DNA of 64,000 bases from NCBI RefSeq assembly GCF_004323735.1, contig NZ_CP036455.1:801101-865100 (forward strand), written 5' to 3'. The notes beneath the pieces were generated by a model. That model saw nothing but the letters and a program-made list of their open reading frames with translations, had not been told where the DNA came from and did no database searches. The DNA is from Streptomonospora litoralis (GTDB lineage: Bacteria; Actinomycetota; Actinomycetes; Streptosporangiales; Streptosporangiaceae). Every line of letters begins with the position of its first letter. The stretch's first letter is position 1. A program made the position numbers and the translations under genes. Below, piece by piece: positions 1 through 7,195 of the stretch.

Positions 1-1094
1 CCCACGTCTTCGGCGCGAAGGGCGTCGGGCACTTCCGGCTGGCCGTCGGTGGCCGCGTCGGCTTCGACGGGGTCAACGAGGTCGACGGGGACGACCCGGG
101 TGCGGGGTTCCTGAACCCGCCGGAGTCCACCGCCGAGTTCGCACTGACCGCCGGGGAGGCCGTCGAGGTGTCCGTCGTGGCCACCGTCCCCGGCGTCTCC
201 GCCGACTTCGCGTTCATCGGCTTCTCGCTGAACCACAGCGAGCCGCGCGCCGGCGACGACGAGCTCATCGAAGAGGCGGTGCGCACGGCGGCCGGCGCCG
301 ACGTGGCGATCGTCATCGCCGCCACCACCGAGGAGGTGGAGTCCGAGGGCTTCGACCGGGACTCGCTGGAGCTGCCCGGCCGCCAGGACGAGCTGGTCTC
401 CCGGGTGGCCGCCGCCAACCCCCGCACAGTCGCGGTCGTCAACACCGGTTCACCGGTGGTGATGCCGTGGCGCGGCGACGTGGCGGCGGTGCTGCTCACC
501 TGGTTCGGCGGGCAGGAACTGGGCGCCGCACTGGCCGACGTCCTGCTCGGCGCCGAGGAGCCCGGTGGACGGCTGCCCACCACTTGGCCCGCCGAGCAGG
601 CCGACGTGCCCGTGATCGGCGTGCGGCCCGACGGCGGCGTGCTGGAGTACTCCGAAGGCGTCTTCGTCGGCTACCGCGCCTGGCAGCGCTTGGGTGCCGA
701 ACCCGCCTACTGGTTCGGCCACGGCCTGGGCTATACCACCTGGGACTACACCGGCGCCGACGCCGCGGTGCGGCTCGACGGCGGCGTCAGCGTCACTGCG
801 CGCCTGGCCAACACCGGCGCCCGCCGCGGGCGCGAGGTGGTCCAGGTCTACGTGTCGCCGCAGGAGGAGGGCGGCGCGCCGGAGCGGCCGCGGCGCTGGC
901 TGGCCGGGTTCGCCCCGGTCGTCGCCGAACCGGGCGCGAGTGCGGAGGCGGTGGTCGAGGTGCCGGCCCGCGCCTTCCAGGTGTGGGACAGCGCCGCCCA
1001 CGACTGGCGGACGGTGCCCGGCGGCTACGACGTGCTGGTGGGCCGGTCCGTCGCCGACACACCGGTCTCCGCACGCGTCGAGATCGCCGGCTGA
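1..1094 (+). CDS. Glycoside hydrolase family 3 beta-glucosidase, 3' part (5' end outside window)
   Basis: The reading frame is open from base 3 and ends at TGA 1092-1094, so only the C-terminal ~363 residues are present. The first ~55 residues look like the end of a PA14-type carbohydrate-binding insert. Next comes the GH3 C-terminal alpha/beta sandwich, with the family stretches EEVESEGFDRDSLELPG, VAVVNTGSPV and GGRLPTTWP. The last ~110 residues form the fibronectin-III-like domain (GREVVQVYVSP). Members of this family cleave terminal beta-linked glucose or related sugars from oligosaccharides. The catalytic Asp nucleophile lies in the N-terminal barrel and cannot be checked. No signal peptide can be assessed. 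The gene is convergent with the FkbM gene, 53 bp away. The family call is firm; the substrate is unknown. Confidence 0.87.
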   Translation, partial: HVFGAKGVGHFRLAVGGRVGFDGVNEVDGDDPGAGFLNPPESTAEFALTAGEAVEVSVVATVPGVSADFAFIGFSLNHSEPRAGDDELIEEAVRTAAGADVAIVIAATTEEVESEGFDRDSLELPGRQDELVSRVAAANPRTVAVVNTGSPVVMPWRGDVAAVLLTWFGGQELGAALADVLLGAEEPGGRLPTTWPAEQADVPVIGVRPDGGVLEYSEGVFVGYRAWQRLGAEPAYWFGHGLGYTTWDYTGADAAVRLDGGVSVTARLANTGARRGREVVQVYVSPQEEGGAPERPRRWLAGFAPVVAEPGASAEAVVEVPARAFQVWDSAAHDWRTVPGGYDVLVGRSVADTPVSARVEIAG

Positions 1095-1147
1095 ACCGGC
1101 CTTTCACCAGGACAGCCGGTGCCCCGAGCGGGTCGGCGGCCCGCGCA

Positions 1148-2107
1148 TCAGGTGCCGAGCGCCCGGTACCAGTCGCGGGCGGTGCGCCAGACCGGCTCGG
1201 GCACCGGCTCCGGCGCGAACAGCCACATCCGCTGCTCGGGATCGGGGCCGCGGCCCACGATGACCGCCCGCAGCGGGTACGGCGGGTCGCCGCAGAGGTG
1301 GTACCAGCAGTAGCCGAAGGGCTCCAGCAGCGCCATCAGCCGCTCCTCGACACCGTGGTCGGGACGGACCTCGCAGAAGATCCACGGGCGGAAGCGCCGC
1401 AGAACCTCCAGGGAGCCCGCGACGACGTCGGGCTCGGTGCCCTCGGTGTCGATCTTGACGATCGAGGGCACCGCTCCGGCGCGCTCGCGCCAGTGGGAGA
1501 GGGACTCGACGGCGACGGGCACGCGGCTGAACTGCGCGGGCGCCCCGCCCGCGAGCGAATTCGCGGTGTCGGCGACCGTGGACAACCGCAGGGCGGCCGT
1601 TCCGCTGTGGTTGCTCAGCGCGAGCCGCACCACCTCGAAGCCGAGCCCGTTGTCGCGGGCGATGGCCTGGGCGGTGTCGGCGATGCGGGGCGCCGGCTCG
1701 AAGGCGAAGACCCGGCGGCGGCTGCGTGCCGCCGCGAGGGCGGAGTAGAGGCCGATGTTGGCGCCGACGTCCAGCACCGCCCCCGGCCGGGCGTATTCGA
1801 GCGCGGCGAGGAAGCAGGCCAGCGTCTCGGGCTCGTAGGCCGCCAGCCCGCCGGACTCCAGCCGCCGCGGCACCCCGTAGTCGCCGGGGGCCGTGACGGC
1901 CAGCGACGACGGCCCGGCGCCGCTCCACCCGGCGCGGCGGGGCAGCGCGACGTCGAACCGGCGCACTCGCGGAGGCACATGGGCGGGATCGAGGCCGCCC
2001 AGCCGCTGCGGGAGCCGGATGCGGATCTGGCGTGTGGCATAGCGGACAGCCGGATATCGGTGGACGAATGCGCGCATCTGGCCGTGTACCACGGACGGTC
2101 CCCCCAC
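1148..2107 (-). CDS. FkbM-family SAM-dependent methyltransferase
   Basis: 319 aa from a GTG at 2107. The SAM-binding motif I, VLDVGANIGLYS, lies at residues 111-122, and the FkbM signature IVKIDTEGTEPD at about 216-227. FkbM enzymes O-methylate sugars or small molecules; the substrate here is unknown. The GTG directly follows an in-frame stop, and neither start has a good ribosome site. An internal ATG at 2077 (residue 11, MRAFVHRYP) is an equally good start. The first ~50 residues are basic and outside the Rossmann domain. The gene is divergent from ychF across 285 bp and has no glycosyltransferase neighbours, so it looks free-standing. Confidence 0.85.
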   Translation of the reverse strand: MGGPSVVHGQMRAFVHRYPAVRYATRQIRIRLPQRLGGLDPAHVPPRVRRFDVALPRRAGWSGAGPSSLAVTAPGDYGVPRRLESGGLAAYEPETLACFLAALEYARPGAVLDVGANIGLYSALAAARSRRRVFAFEPAPRIADTAQAIARDNGLGFEVVRLALSNHSGTAALRLSTVADTANSLAGGAPAQFSRVPVAVESLSHWRERAGAVPSIVKIDTEGTEPDVVAGSLEVLRRFRPWIFCEVRPDHGVEERLMALLEPFGYCWYHLCGDPPYPLRAVIVGRGPDPEQRMWLFAPEPVPEPVWRTARDWYRALGT

Positions 2108-2378
2108 TCATGTGCATCGGCTGGCCTGCCGGCCTCCGCGCACGTCTCACCGCTGCCGTGCCCACCGGGCGCACACGCGCCGACCGCCCCCCAGCGACCG
2201 ACCGGATCTCCCCTCCCGTGCCCGTACGCCCGTCGGCGCGCAGCCGCACACGTGACCGGTCACATCTGAAACTACTCCGAATCGGGCCAGCTCGCAGGGC
2301 GTTTCATCCGAAGATGGCGTACGTGGCACCGAAAAGTCCCCTCCGCGCCATCCGGCGAGTCCGCACCCTGTGAGCGCC

Positions 2379-2384
2379 TAGACT
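2379..2384 (+). promoter_or_regulatory. -10 box TAGACT for leaderless ychF
   Basis: TAGACT ends 8 nt before the GTG start of ychF, with no purine-rich Shine-Dalgarno between. The transcript would therefore start at or next to the start codon. This is inferred from spacing only. Confidence 0.5.
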
Positions 2385-2392
2385 CGGTCCCC

Positions 2393-3487
2393 GTGAGTCT
2401 GTCTATCGGAATCGTCGGCCTGCCCAACGTCGGCAAGTCCACGCTGTTCAACGCACTGACCAAGAACGAAGCCCTGGCGGCGAACTACCCGTTCGCCACC
2501 ATCGAGCCCAACGTGGGCGTCGTGGGGGTGCCCGACTCCCGGCTCGGCACCCTGGCCGGGATCTTCTCCTCGGCCAAGGTCATCCCCGCCACGGTCGACT
2601 TCGTGGACATCGCCGGCATCGTGCGCGGCGCCTCCGAGGGCGAGGGACTGGGCAACCAGTTCCTGGCCAACATCCGCGAGAGCGACGCCGTGTGCCAGGT
2701 CATCCGCGTGTTCGACGATCCCGACGTCACGCATGTCGACGGCGACATCCAGCCCTCGCGCGACATCGAGACCATCAACACCGAGCTGATCCTCGCCGAC
2801 CTGCAGACCCTGGAGAAGGCGCTGCCGCGGCTGGAGAAGGACGCCAAGCGCAACGCCAAGGACAAGACCGCCCAGCAGGTCCTGGCTGCCGCCCAGGAGG
2901 CGCGCCGGGTCCTGGACGAGGGCGTGAGCCTCTCCGTGGGCGCGCAGCCCGCCGGTATCGACGTCTCCCTGCTGCGTGAGCTGAACCTGCTCACCGTCAA
3001 GCCGTTCCTGTACGTGTTCAACCTCGACACCGACGAGCTGTCCGACCCCGCGCTGCGTGCCAAGCTCTCGGAGCTGGTCGCCCCCTCCGAGGCGATCTTC
3101 CTCGACGCCAAGATCGAGGCGGAGCTCGCCGAACTCGACGAAGAGGAAGCGGCCGAGCTGCTGGAGTCCATGGGCCAGACCGAATCCGGGCTCGCCCAGC
3201 TCGCCCGCGTCGGGTTCGCCACACTCGGGCTGCAGACCTACCTCACCGCGGGCCCCAAGGAGTCGCGCGCCTGGACGATCCGCAAGGGCGCCACCGCTCC
3301 GGAGGCGGCCGGCGCGATCCACACCGACTTCCAGCGGGGCTTCATCAAGGCCGAGATCGTCTCCTTCCCCGACCTCGTCGAGGCCGGTTCGATGCAAGCC
3401 GCCCGCTCGGCGGGCAAGGTGCGCATGGAGGGCAAGGAGTACGTGATGTCCGACGGCGACGTGGTGGAGTTCCGGTTCAACGTGTAG
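2393..3487 (+). CDS. ychF: Redox-regulated ribosome-binding ATPase YchF (OLA1/Obg-related)
   Basis: 364 aa, the full family length. The P-loop GLPNVGKSTLFNAL is at residues 9-22 and the switch region DFVDIAGIVRGASEGEGLGNQ follows. The G4 position reads FNLD instead of NKxD, which is the known basis for ATP rather than GTP preference in this family. The C-terminal TGS domain ends SDGDVVEFRFNV. YchF binds ribosomes and takes part in translation quality control and stress responses in the cytosol. The GTG start is fixed by conservation of the MSLSIGIVGLPN N-terminus. A mutated copy of codons ~256-282 lies 1.4 kb downstream (4552-4628). Confidence 0.97.
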   Translation: MSLSIGIVGLPNVGKSTLFNALTKNEALAANYPFATIEPNVGVVGVPDSRLGTLAGIFSSAKVIPATVDFVDIAGIVRGASEGEGLGNQFLANIRESDAVCQVIRVFDDPDVTHVDGDIQPSRDIETINTELILADLQTLEKALPRLEKDAKRNAKDKTAQQVLAAAQEARRVLDEGVSLSVGAQPAGIDVSLLRELNLLTVKPFLYVFNLDTDELSDPALRAKLSELVAPSEAIFLDAKIEAELAELDEEEAAELLESMGQTESGLAQLARVGFATLGLQTYLTAGPKESRAWTIRKGATAPEAAGAIHTDFQRGFIKAEIVSFPDLVEAGSMQAARSAGKVRMEGKEYVMSDGDVVEFRFNV

Positions 3488-3506
3488 AGCAGGACGTGCG
3501 GCCTGC

Positions 3507-4349
3507 TTACCGAGGCGGCACGAGGCCGTGCCACGTCTCGACCTCGCACTGGCCGTCTGCGTTGCTCCCGGTCGCCACGACGGTGCCGTCGGTGCGCAGG
3601 CCGAGCGTATGGGCCGCGCCCGCGGCGATCGCCGTGATGCCGTCCCAAGCCTGTACTTCGCACTGTCCGTGATCGTTGTCGCCCACTGCGAGCGCCGTGC
3701 CGTCTGCGTGGAGTGCCACGGTGTGTCGGCTGCCTGCGGCCACGGCGATCACGTCCCGCCACCCGGAGACATCGCATTCGCCGGCACCGCTCCCGCCGGT
3801 CGCGATCGCCCTACCGTCCGCGCGCAGCCCGACCGTGTGCAGGTAGCCCGCGGCGACGGAGACCAGTCCCCGCCACTCGCCGACGTCGCACTGGGCGCGG
3901 CGATCGCTACCGGCGGCGATTGCGCTGCCATCGGCTCGGACCCCGACCGAGTGCCAATCGCCGCACGCGACCGACACGATGCCGGTCCACGCGCCGACCT
4001 CGCACTGACCCTCCGAGCGTCGTCCAGCGGCCAGTACGGTGCCGTTCCCCCGCACCCCCAGGGTCACCCGCCAACCGGCCGCGATCGCGGTTACGTCGGA
4101 CCACTGCCGCACGTCGCATTGACCGTCGCCGCTCCAGCCCGTGGCCGTGACAGTCCCGTCGGATCGGAGTCCGACGGTGTGCGAGCGACCGGTATTCGGT
4201 GCGGGGTGGACGTTTCCGGCCGCTACAGAAACGACATCTGACCAGGTGTAGACGTCGCATTCGCGGGCCCGACTGTTGCCCGTGGCGATGGTCCGCCCGT
4301 CCGGGCGGCAGGCGACGGAGTGCCGTCGGCCGGCGGCCAGTACGGTCAA
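3507..4349 (-). CDS. RCC1-like seven-repeat beta-propeller protein
   Basis: I place the start at TTG 4349 because AAGGAGG lies 4 nt upstream; a GTG at 4367 would precede that ribosome site. This gives 280 aa. The whole protein is seven consecutive ~38-residue repeats of the form VxAVAAGxxHTVGLRxDGTVxATGxxxxGQCDVxxW. Repeat 2 carries an extra ~8 residues (NVHPAPNTGR). Seven blades would close one RCC1/RLD propeller, and no other domain, signal peptide or membrane segment is present. RCC1-like propellers mediate protein or chromatin contacts; bacterial members have no common function. The gene is convergent with ychF, 19 bp apart. The fold is confident, the role unknown. Confidence 0.85.
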   Translation of the reverse strand: MTVLAAGRRHSVACRPDGRTIATGNSRARECDVYTWSDVVSVAAGNVHPAPNTGRSHTVGLRSDGTVTATGWSGDGQCDVRQWSDVTAIAAGWRVTLGVRGNGTVLAAGRRSEGQCEVGAWTGIVSVACGDWHSVGVRADGSAIAAGSDRRAQCDVGEWRGLVSVAAGYLHTVGLRADGRAIATGGSGAGECDVSGWRDVIAVAAGSRHTVALHADGTALAVGDNDHGQCEVQAWDGITAIAAGAAHTLGLRTDGTVVATGSNADGQCEVETWHGLVPPR

Positions 4350-4551
4350 TTCCCCTCCTTGCGGCACTCGTGCGCGGACGTCACCCGGCGGAGGCGCTTG
4401 ATCGACCAGAGGTCTTCGGCGCGCTCCGGTCGAAACGATCGTCCCTGGAGTGACTGAGGGCCTTGCCCATCCGCCGTGAGGTTACCCCTTGGGTCCGTCG
4501 GCGCCGGATCCAAGCATGTCTTCACTACAGAACCCTGAGGCATCGGCACGC

Positions 4552-4628
4552 GCTGTAGTCCATGGGTCAGACCGAATCGGGGCCCGCCCAGCTCGCCCGC
4601 GGGATTGGCCACACTCGGGCCGCAGGCC
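4552..4628 (+). pseudogene. Decayed fragment of ychF
   Basis: The 77 bases match 3160-3238 within ychF (79 bases) with a handful of substitutions and a net 2-base loss, which shifts the frame. The shared stretch encodes MGQTESG(L/P)AQLAR before diverging. It covers about 26 codons from inside the gene, not its end, so it is not an ordinary attachment-site duplication. It marks a past duplication or recombination at the edge of the accessory region. Confidence 0.8.
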
Positions 4629-4684
4629 AAGCATCCTCGTTGCCCGCAGGGAATCGACGATGCCGCAGTGAGGCCCATGCTTGC

Positions 4685-4714
4685 TTGATACCGTGCGGTA
4701 TCGCTTGCTACCAT
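4685..4714 (+). promoter_or_regulatory. Promoter of the RHH/Doc operon (TTGATA - 18 bp - TACCAT)
   Basis: TTGATA at 4685-4690 and TACCAT at 4709-4714 are spaced 18 bp apart. The -10 box ends 7 nt before the antitoxin ATG and no Shine-Dalgarno is present, which suggests a leaderless message. The perfect palindrome at 4687-4702 occupies the spacer. Confidence 0.55.
4687..4702. promoter_or_regulatory. Palindromic operator GATACC-GTGC-GGTATC
   Basis: A perfect 6-4-6 inverted repeat sits between the -35 and -10 boxes of the toxin-antitoxin promoter. RHH antitoxins usually autorepress by binding such a site; binding here is inferred. Confidence 0.6.
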
Positions 4715-4721
4715 TCTTGCC

Positions 4722-4922
4722 ATGGCCATGACTCTTCGACTCACTGACGCTGAGGACCAGGCCCTCACGGAGCAGGCCGCTCGGGAGCACAGGTCCAAGC
4801 AGGAGGTCGCCAAAGCCGCGATTCTCGAGTACACGTCGCGTCGTACGCGTAGCCGCGACGACCTGCTCGCCAAGATCGGCCGCGAGAACGCTGGGGCGCT
4901 CAAGCGGCTGGCTGATTCGTGA
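4722..4922 (+). CDS. Ribbon-helix-helix antitoxin (CopG-like)
   Basis: 66 aa. The N-terminal MTLRLTDAEDQALTEQAA has the beta-strand/helix pattern of an RHH DNA-binding protein, followed by a second helix (SKQEVAKAAILEYTSR) and a charged tail likely to wrap the toxin. Starts at 4722 or 4728 are both possible (MAM). The gene overlaps the Doc-like toxin gene by 4 bases (GTGA), the standard antitoxin-toxin arrangement, and a perfect palindrome lies in its promoter. Classical Doc is paired with a Phd/YefM-fold antitoxin, so an RHH partner is a less typical pairing. The operon is probably autorepressed. Confidence 0.85.
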   Translation: MAMTLRLTDAEDQALTEQAAREHRSKQEVAKAAILEYTSRRTRSRDDLLAKIGRENAGALKRLADS

Positions 4923-5308
4923 GCGAGGCAACCGAGTACCTCGACCTTGACGATCTTGTGGCGGCGGCCGATGTAGCGATCGGCAGCCGCCCACAGGTGC
5001 GGGACTGGGGCCTGCTGGAGGCGGCCCTTGCTCGACCCAGGGCTTCGGTATTCGGTGAGGACGCCTACCCGGGTCTCAATGTGAAGGCCGCCGCGCTGCT
5101 GCACTCGCTCGTCACCAATCACGGTCTCGTGGATGGCAACAAGCGGTTGGGGCTGGTCGCTGTCCTGCTGTTTTACGGTATGAACGGCTGTGACCTGACG
5201 GCGACCGAGGACGAGCGAGTCGAATTGATCGTCGCCGTCTCCGATGGGCGGCTCAGCGACGTGGAGAAGATCGCGGAGCACCTGGCTCCGTGGGTCAGCC
5301 GTCTTTGA
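4919..5308 (+). CDS. Doc-like Fic-fold toxin
   Basis: 129 aa, normal Doc length. The Fic/Doc catalytic motif reads HGLVDGNKRLG at about residues 65-75, and PGLNVKAAALLHSLVTNH before it matches the helix that precedes the motif in Doc. Doc inactivates elongation factor Tu by phosphorylation; other Fic enzymes AMPylate. The second motif position is Gly rather than Phe/Ile, so activity is likely but not certain. The GTG start overlaps the antitoxin stop (GTGA), implying coupled translation. The pair sits just upstream of the secretion-like operon, as stabilising modules often do on mobile elements. Confidence 0.88.
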   Translation: MSEATEYLDLDDLVAAADVAIGSRPQVRDWGLLEAALARPRASVFGEDAYPGLNVKAAALLHSLVTNHGLVDGNKRLGLVAVLLFYGMNGCDLTATEDERVELIVAVSDGRLSDVEKIAEHLAPWVSRL

Positions 5309-5818
5309 CCGACACCTATGTATGCGCAGTACCGCGCCGACTCTTCCATGCTCGTCGGGACCGATGCTGCGCCGGGTGACGCCCGTGCGAACCCGAAGTG
5401 AAGCGCGGCCCCAAGCCGCCCCTTTCGTGTACCTCCGCAAGCCGTGTTCTCGGCGCCTCGCGGTCCTGCTTCGTGATGAATGCGCAGGTAAGAGCCATTA
5501 CTTGCAGAGCATGGCCGCCTCTCTAGAGACCTAAACGCCACAGAACCCTTCCCGGACAGCGCTAGCTTCGTTTCCGGACCGCCCGCAATCAACGCGTTGA
5601 CCGCGCCTGTTTCCTGGGTTTTGCTGGTATGGCCCGGCATGCGTGATTCGCCCCTTGATCACGAGCCGTGCCGGGGGTACACCGTGCTGTCGGGCGCGAA
5701 ACACGGAGGAGTATTGGCGGCGGAGATGCGGAACAATGGCGCACCATAGGGGTGGGACGGACACCACTCCGCAGAATGCGGCAGCTGGGGTGTGCCCACG
5801 AGGGGACGGGGAGGCGTG
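5309..5818. other. 510-bp intergenic region upstream of the secretion operon
   Basis: No gene is supported; the open frames here lack ribosome sites and family resemblance. A possible promoter for the downstream operon is TTGATC 5655-5660, 17 bp, TACACC 5678-5683. GGGGAGG just before 5819 is the ribosome site of the next gene. Confidence 0.45.
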
Positions 5819-6790
5819 ATGGCTCGCAAGCCGGCCGCGCGGCGCGGCGGCGGACCCGATGAGCAGTCCGCCGAGGCGGACGGCTACGAGTTCGGCGACC
5901 CCCCGCGGCGCAGTCGGCGCCCCCGCGCCGGGACCGGCGGGCGCTGGTGGCTCTGGGTGGGCCGCGCCGTTCTCTGGGCGTTCATCCTCGTCGTCATCTT
6001 CAACGGCATCTGGATGCCGCTGCGCGACGGTCTCGCCGAGCCCTCGCCCGACGAGGAGCCCACCGCCGAGAAGCCGGCCTTCCCCGAGACCTCCGCGGCG
6101 GGATTCGCCGCGCGCTTCGCCCGCGTCTATCTGAACGCCTCCGGACTGCAGGGCGAGGAGCGCGCCGACGCGCTCGCGGGATTCGTGCCCGAGGGGCGCG
6201 CCGCCTCCTTCGCCGCCGAGGGGCAGTCGCTCACCGGTGACAACGTCGGTGTCGTCGGCGTCGACGTCCGTGACGACCACAACGCGATCGTCACACTCAG
6301 CGCCGACGTCGGCGGCTCGCCCATGAGCCTGGACGTCCCCGTCTACGCCGCCGGCGCCGACAGCTTCGTCGTGTCGGGGCCGCCGGCCCTGCTCGCAGCC
6401 CCCGGCCGCGCCCGGCTGCCCGAGCCGGAATCCGCCGAGACAGACGCCGCCGCCCGCGAAGAGCTGCTGCCCCGCCTGGAGCGCTTCTTCGGCGCCTATG
6501 CCGAAGACCCCGACTACATCTCCGACTTCGTCGAGCCGGGCGCCCGCATCGACCGGCTGCCGCCCGGAACCTTGGAGTTCGTCGAACTTGTGGACATCGC
6601 CGTACCCGCGGACGGTTCGGGGGACAATGATGGTCGCCGGGTCACGGCCGAAGTGGTGTGGCGGCCTGCCGGCGCAGACGAGACCGCATCCACCGAACTC
6701 ACCCAAAGCTACGAGCTCACCGTCGTGAGGGACGGGGAGAACTGGTATGTGCGAGAGATCCATGGGGCACCGCAGTCGTTCGGCGAGTAG
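5819..6790 (+). CDS. TcpC-like conjugal transfer protein (VirB8-type)
   Basis: 323 aa from ATG 5819, preceded by GGGGAGG. A ~40-residue basic Gly/Arg-rich cytoplasmic N-terminus is followed by one membrane helix (LWVGRAVLWAFILVVIFNGI, ~residues 44-63). The large outside part reads as two NTF2-like units, ~80-190 and ~205-320; the second ends with the typical ELTVVRDGENWYVREI strand pattern. This is the layout of TcpC/Orf13 of Tn916- and pCW3-type systems and of VirB8, the periplasm-side scaffold of type IV secretion channels. It is the first gene of the operon running to ~20037. Family call from pattern and context, good but not absolute. Confidence 0.72.
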   Translation: MARKPAARRGGGPDEQSAEADGYEFGDPPRRSRRPRAGTGGRWWLWVGRAVLWAFILVVIFNGIWMPLRDGLAEPSPDEEPTAEKPAFPETSAAGFAARFARVYLNASGLQGEERADALAGFVPEGRAASFAAEGQSLTGDNVGVVGVDVRDDHNAIVTLSADVGGSPMSLDVPVYAAGADSFVVSGPPALLAAPGRARLPEPESAETDAAAREELLPRLERFFGAYAEDPDYISDFVEPGARIDRLPPGTLEFVELVDIAVPADGSGDNDGRRVTAEVVWRPAGADETASTELTQSYELTVVRDGENWYVREIHGAPQSFGE

Positions 6791-6837
6791 CCGCGACGGC
6801 GCCGTGCGGGGCCCGAGAACCGAGGAGACGAGGAACC

Positions 6838-6876
6838 ATGCAGCGCAGATGTGAGACGCGAGGGGACGGCGACTGA
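6838..6876 (+). CDS. 12-codon mini-ORF, possible translational coupler
   Basis: ATG 6838 follows an excellent purine tract (GAGGAGACGAGG). The frame encodes only MQRRCETRGDGD and stops at 6876, 1 nt before the ATG of the next gene (TGACATG). The next gene has a poorly spaced ribosome site of its own. The likely role is to deliver ribosomes to it by re-initiation. A real peptide function is unlikely. Confidence 0.4.
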   Translation: MQRRCETRGDGD

Positions 6877-6877
6877 C

Positions 6878-7183
6878 ATGCACCCCCTGCTTACGGGTCT
6901 CACCCACGTGGTCGTCGATGTCGCGGGCCCGCTTGCCCTCGCCGCGACCGAGGACGCTCCGGACACCTCCGGGCTGGCCGACTTCCTCCGCGGGTTCTTC
7001 GGCCCGCTGTTCCTGGTGATCGTCTCGGTCGTCGCCATCTTCTTCCTCTTCACCAGGGAGATCACCCGGTTCGCTCAGTTCATCATCCTGGCCATCTTCA
7101 TCGGGATCGTGTTCTACGTGCCGGGGATCATCGAGGTGACCGCGCGGGCCATCGCCTCCGCGATGGGCGTGTCGACCGAGTAG
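6878..7183 (+). CDS. Small two-helix membrane protein (TcpD/VirB2-like position)
   Basis: 101 aa from ATG 6878; a longer GTG start at 6851 has no ribosome site at a workable distance. A hydrophobic N-terminus (LTHVVVDVAGPLALAA) could be a signal peptide. It is followed by helices at about residues 42-60 (FFGPLFLVIVSVVAIFFLF) and 68-90 (FAQFIILAIFIGIVFYVPGI) joined by a short charged loop (TREITR). Size, topology and position between TcpC-like and TcpE-like genes fit TcpD or a pilin-like VirB2/VirB3 subunit. No sequence motif decides between these. Confidence 0.6.
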   Translation: MHPLLTGLTHVVVDVAGPLALAATEDAPDTSGLADFLRGFFGPLFLVIVSVVAIFFLFTREITRFAQFIILAIFIGIVFYVPGIIEVTARAIASAMGVSTE

Positions 7184-7195
7184 GAGGCCACCGAC

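Larger units (their letters stand above)
4350..4721. other. Intergenic stretch with ychF fossil and toxin-antitoxin promoter
   Basis: No believable gene is present. The part from 4552 to 4628 is a degenerate copy of an internal part of ychF (listed separately). The last 40 bases hold the promoter and operator of the toxin-antitoxin pair. The remainder shows nothing recognisable. Confidence 0.6.

Noticed and set aside
467-2269. A 600-codon plus-strand frame across the GH3 and FkbM genes
   Set aside because: It crosses two well-supported genes in other frames and has Arg/Ala-rich shadow composition.
5309-5818. Attachment site or tRNA gene at the left edge of the secretion block
   Set aside because: No tRNA-like cloverleaf, and no direct repeat of this region at the right edge that I could find.
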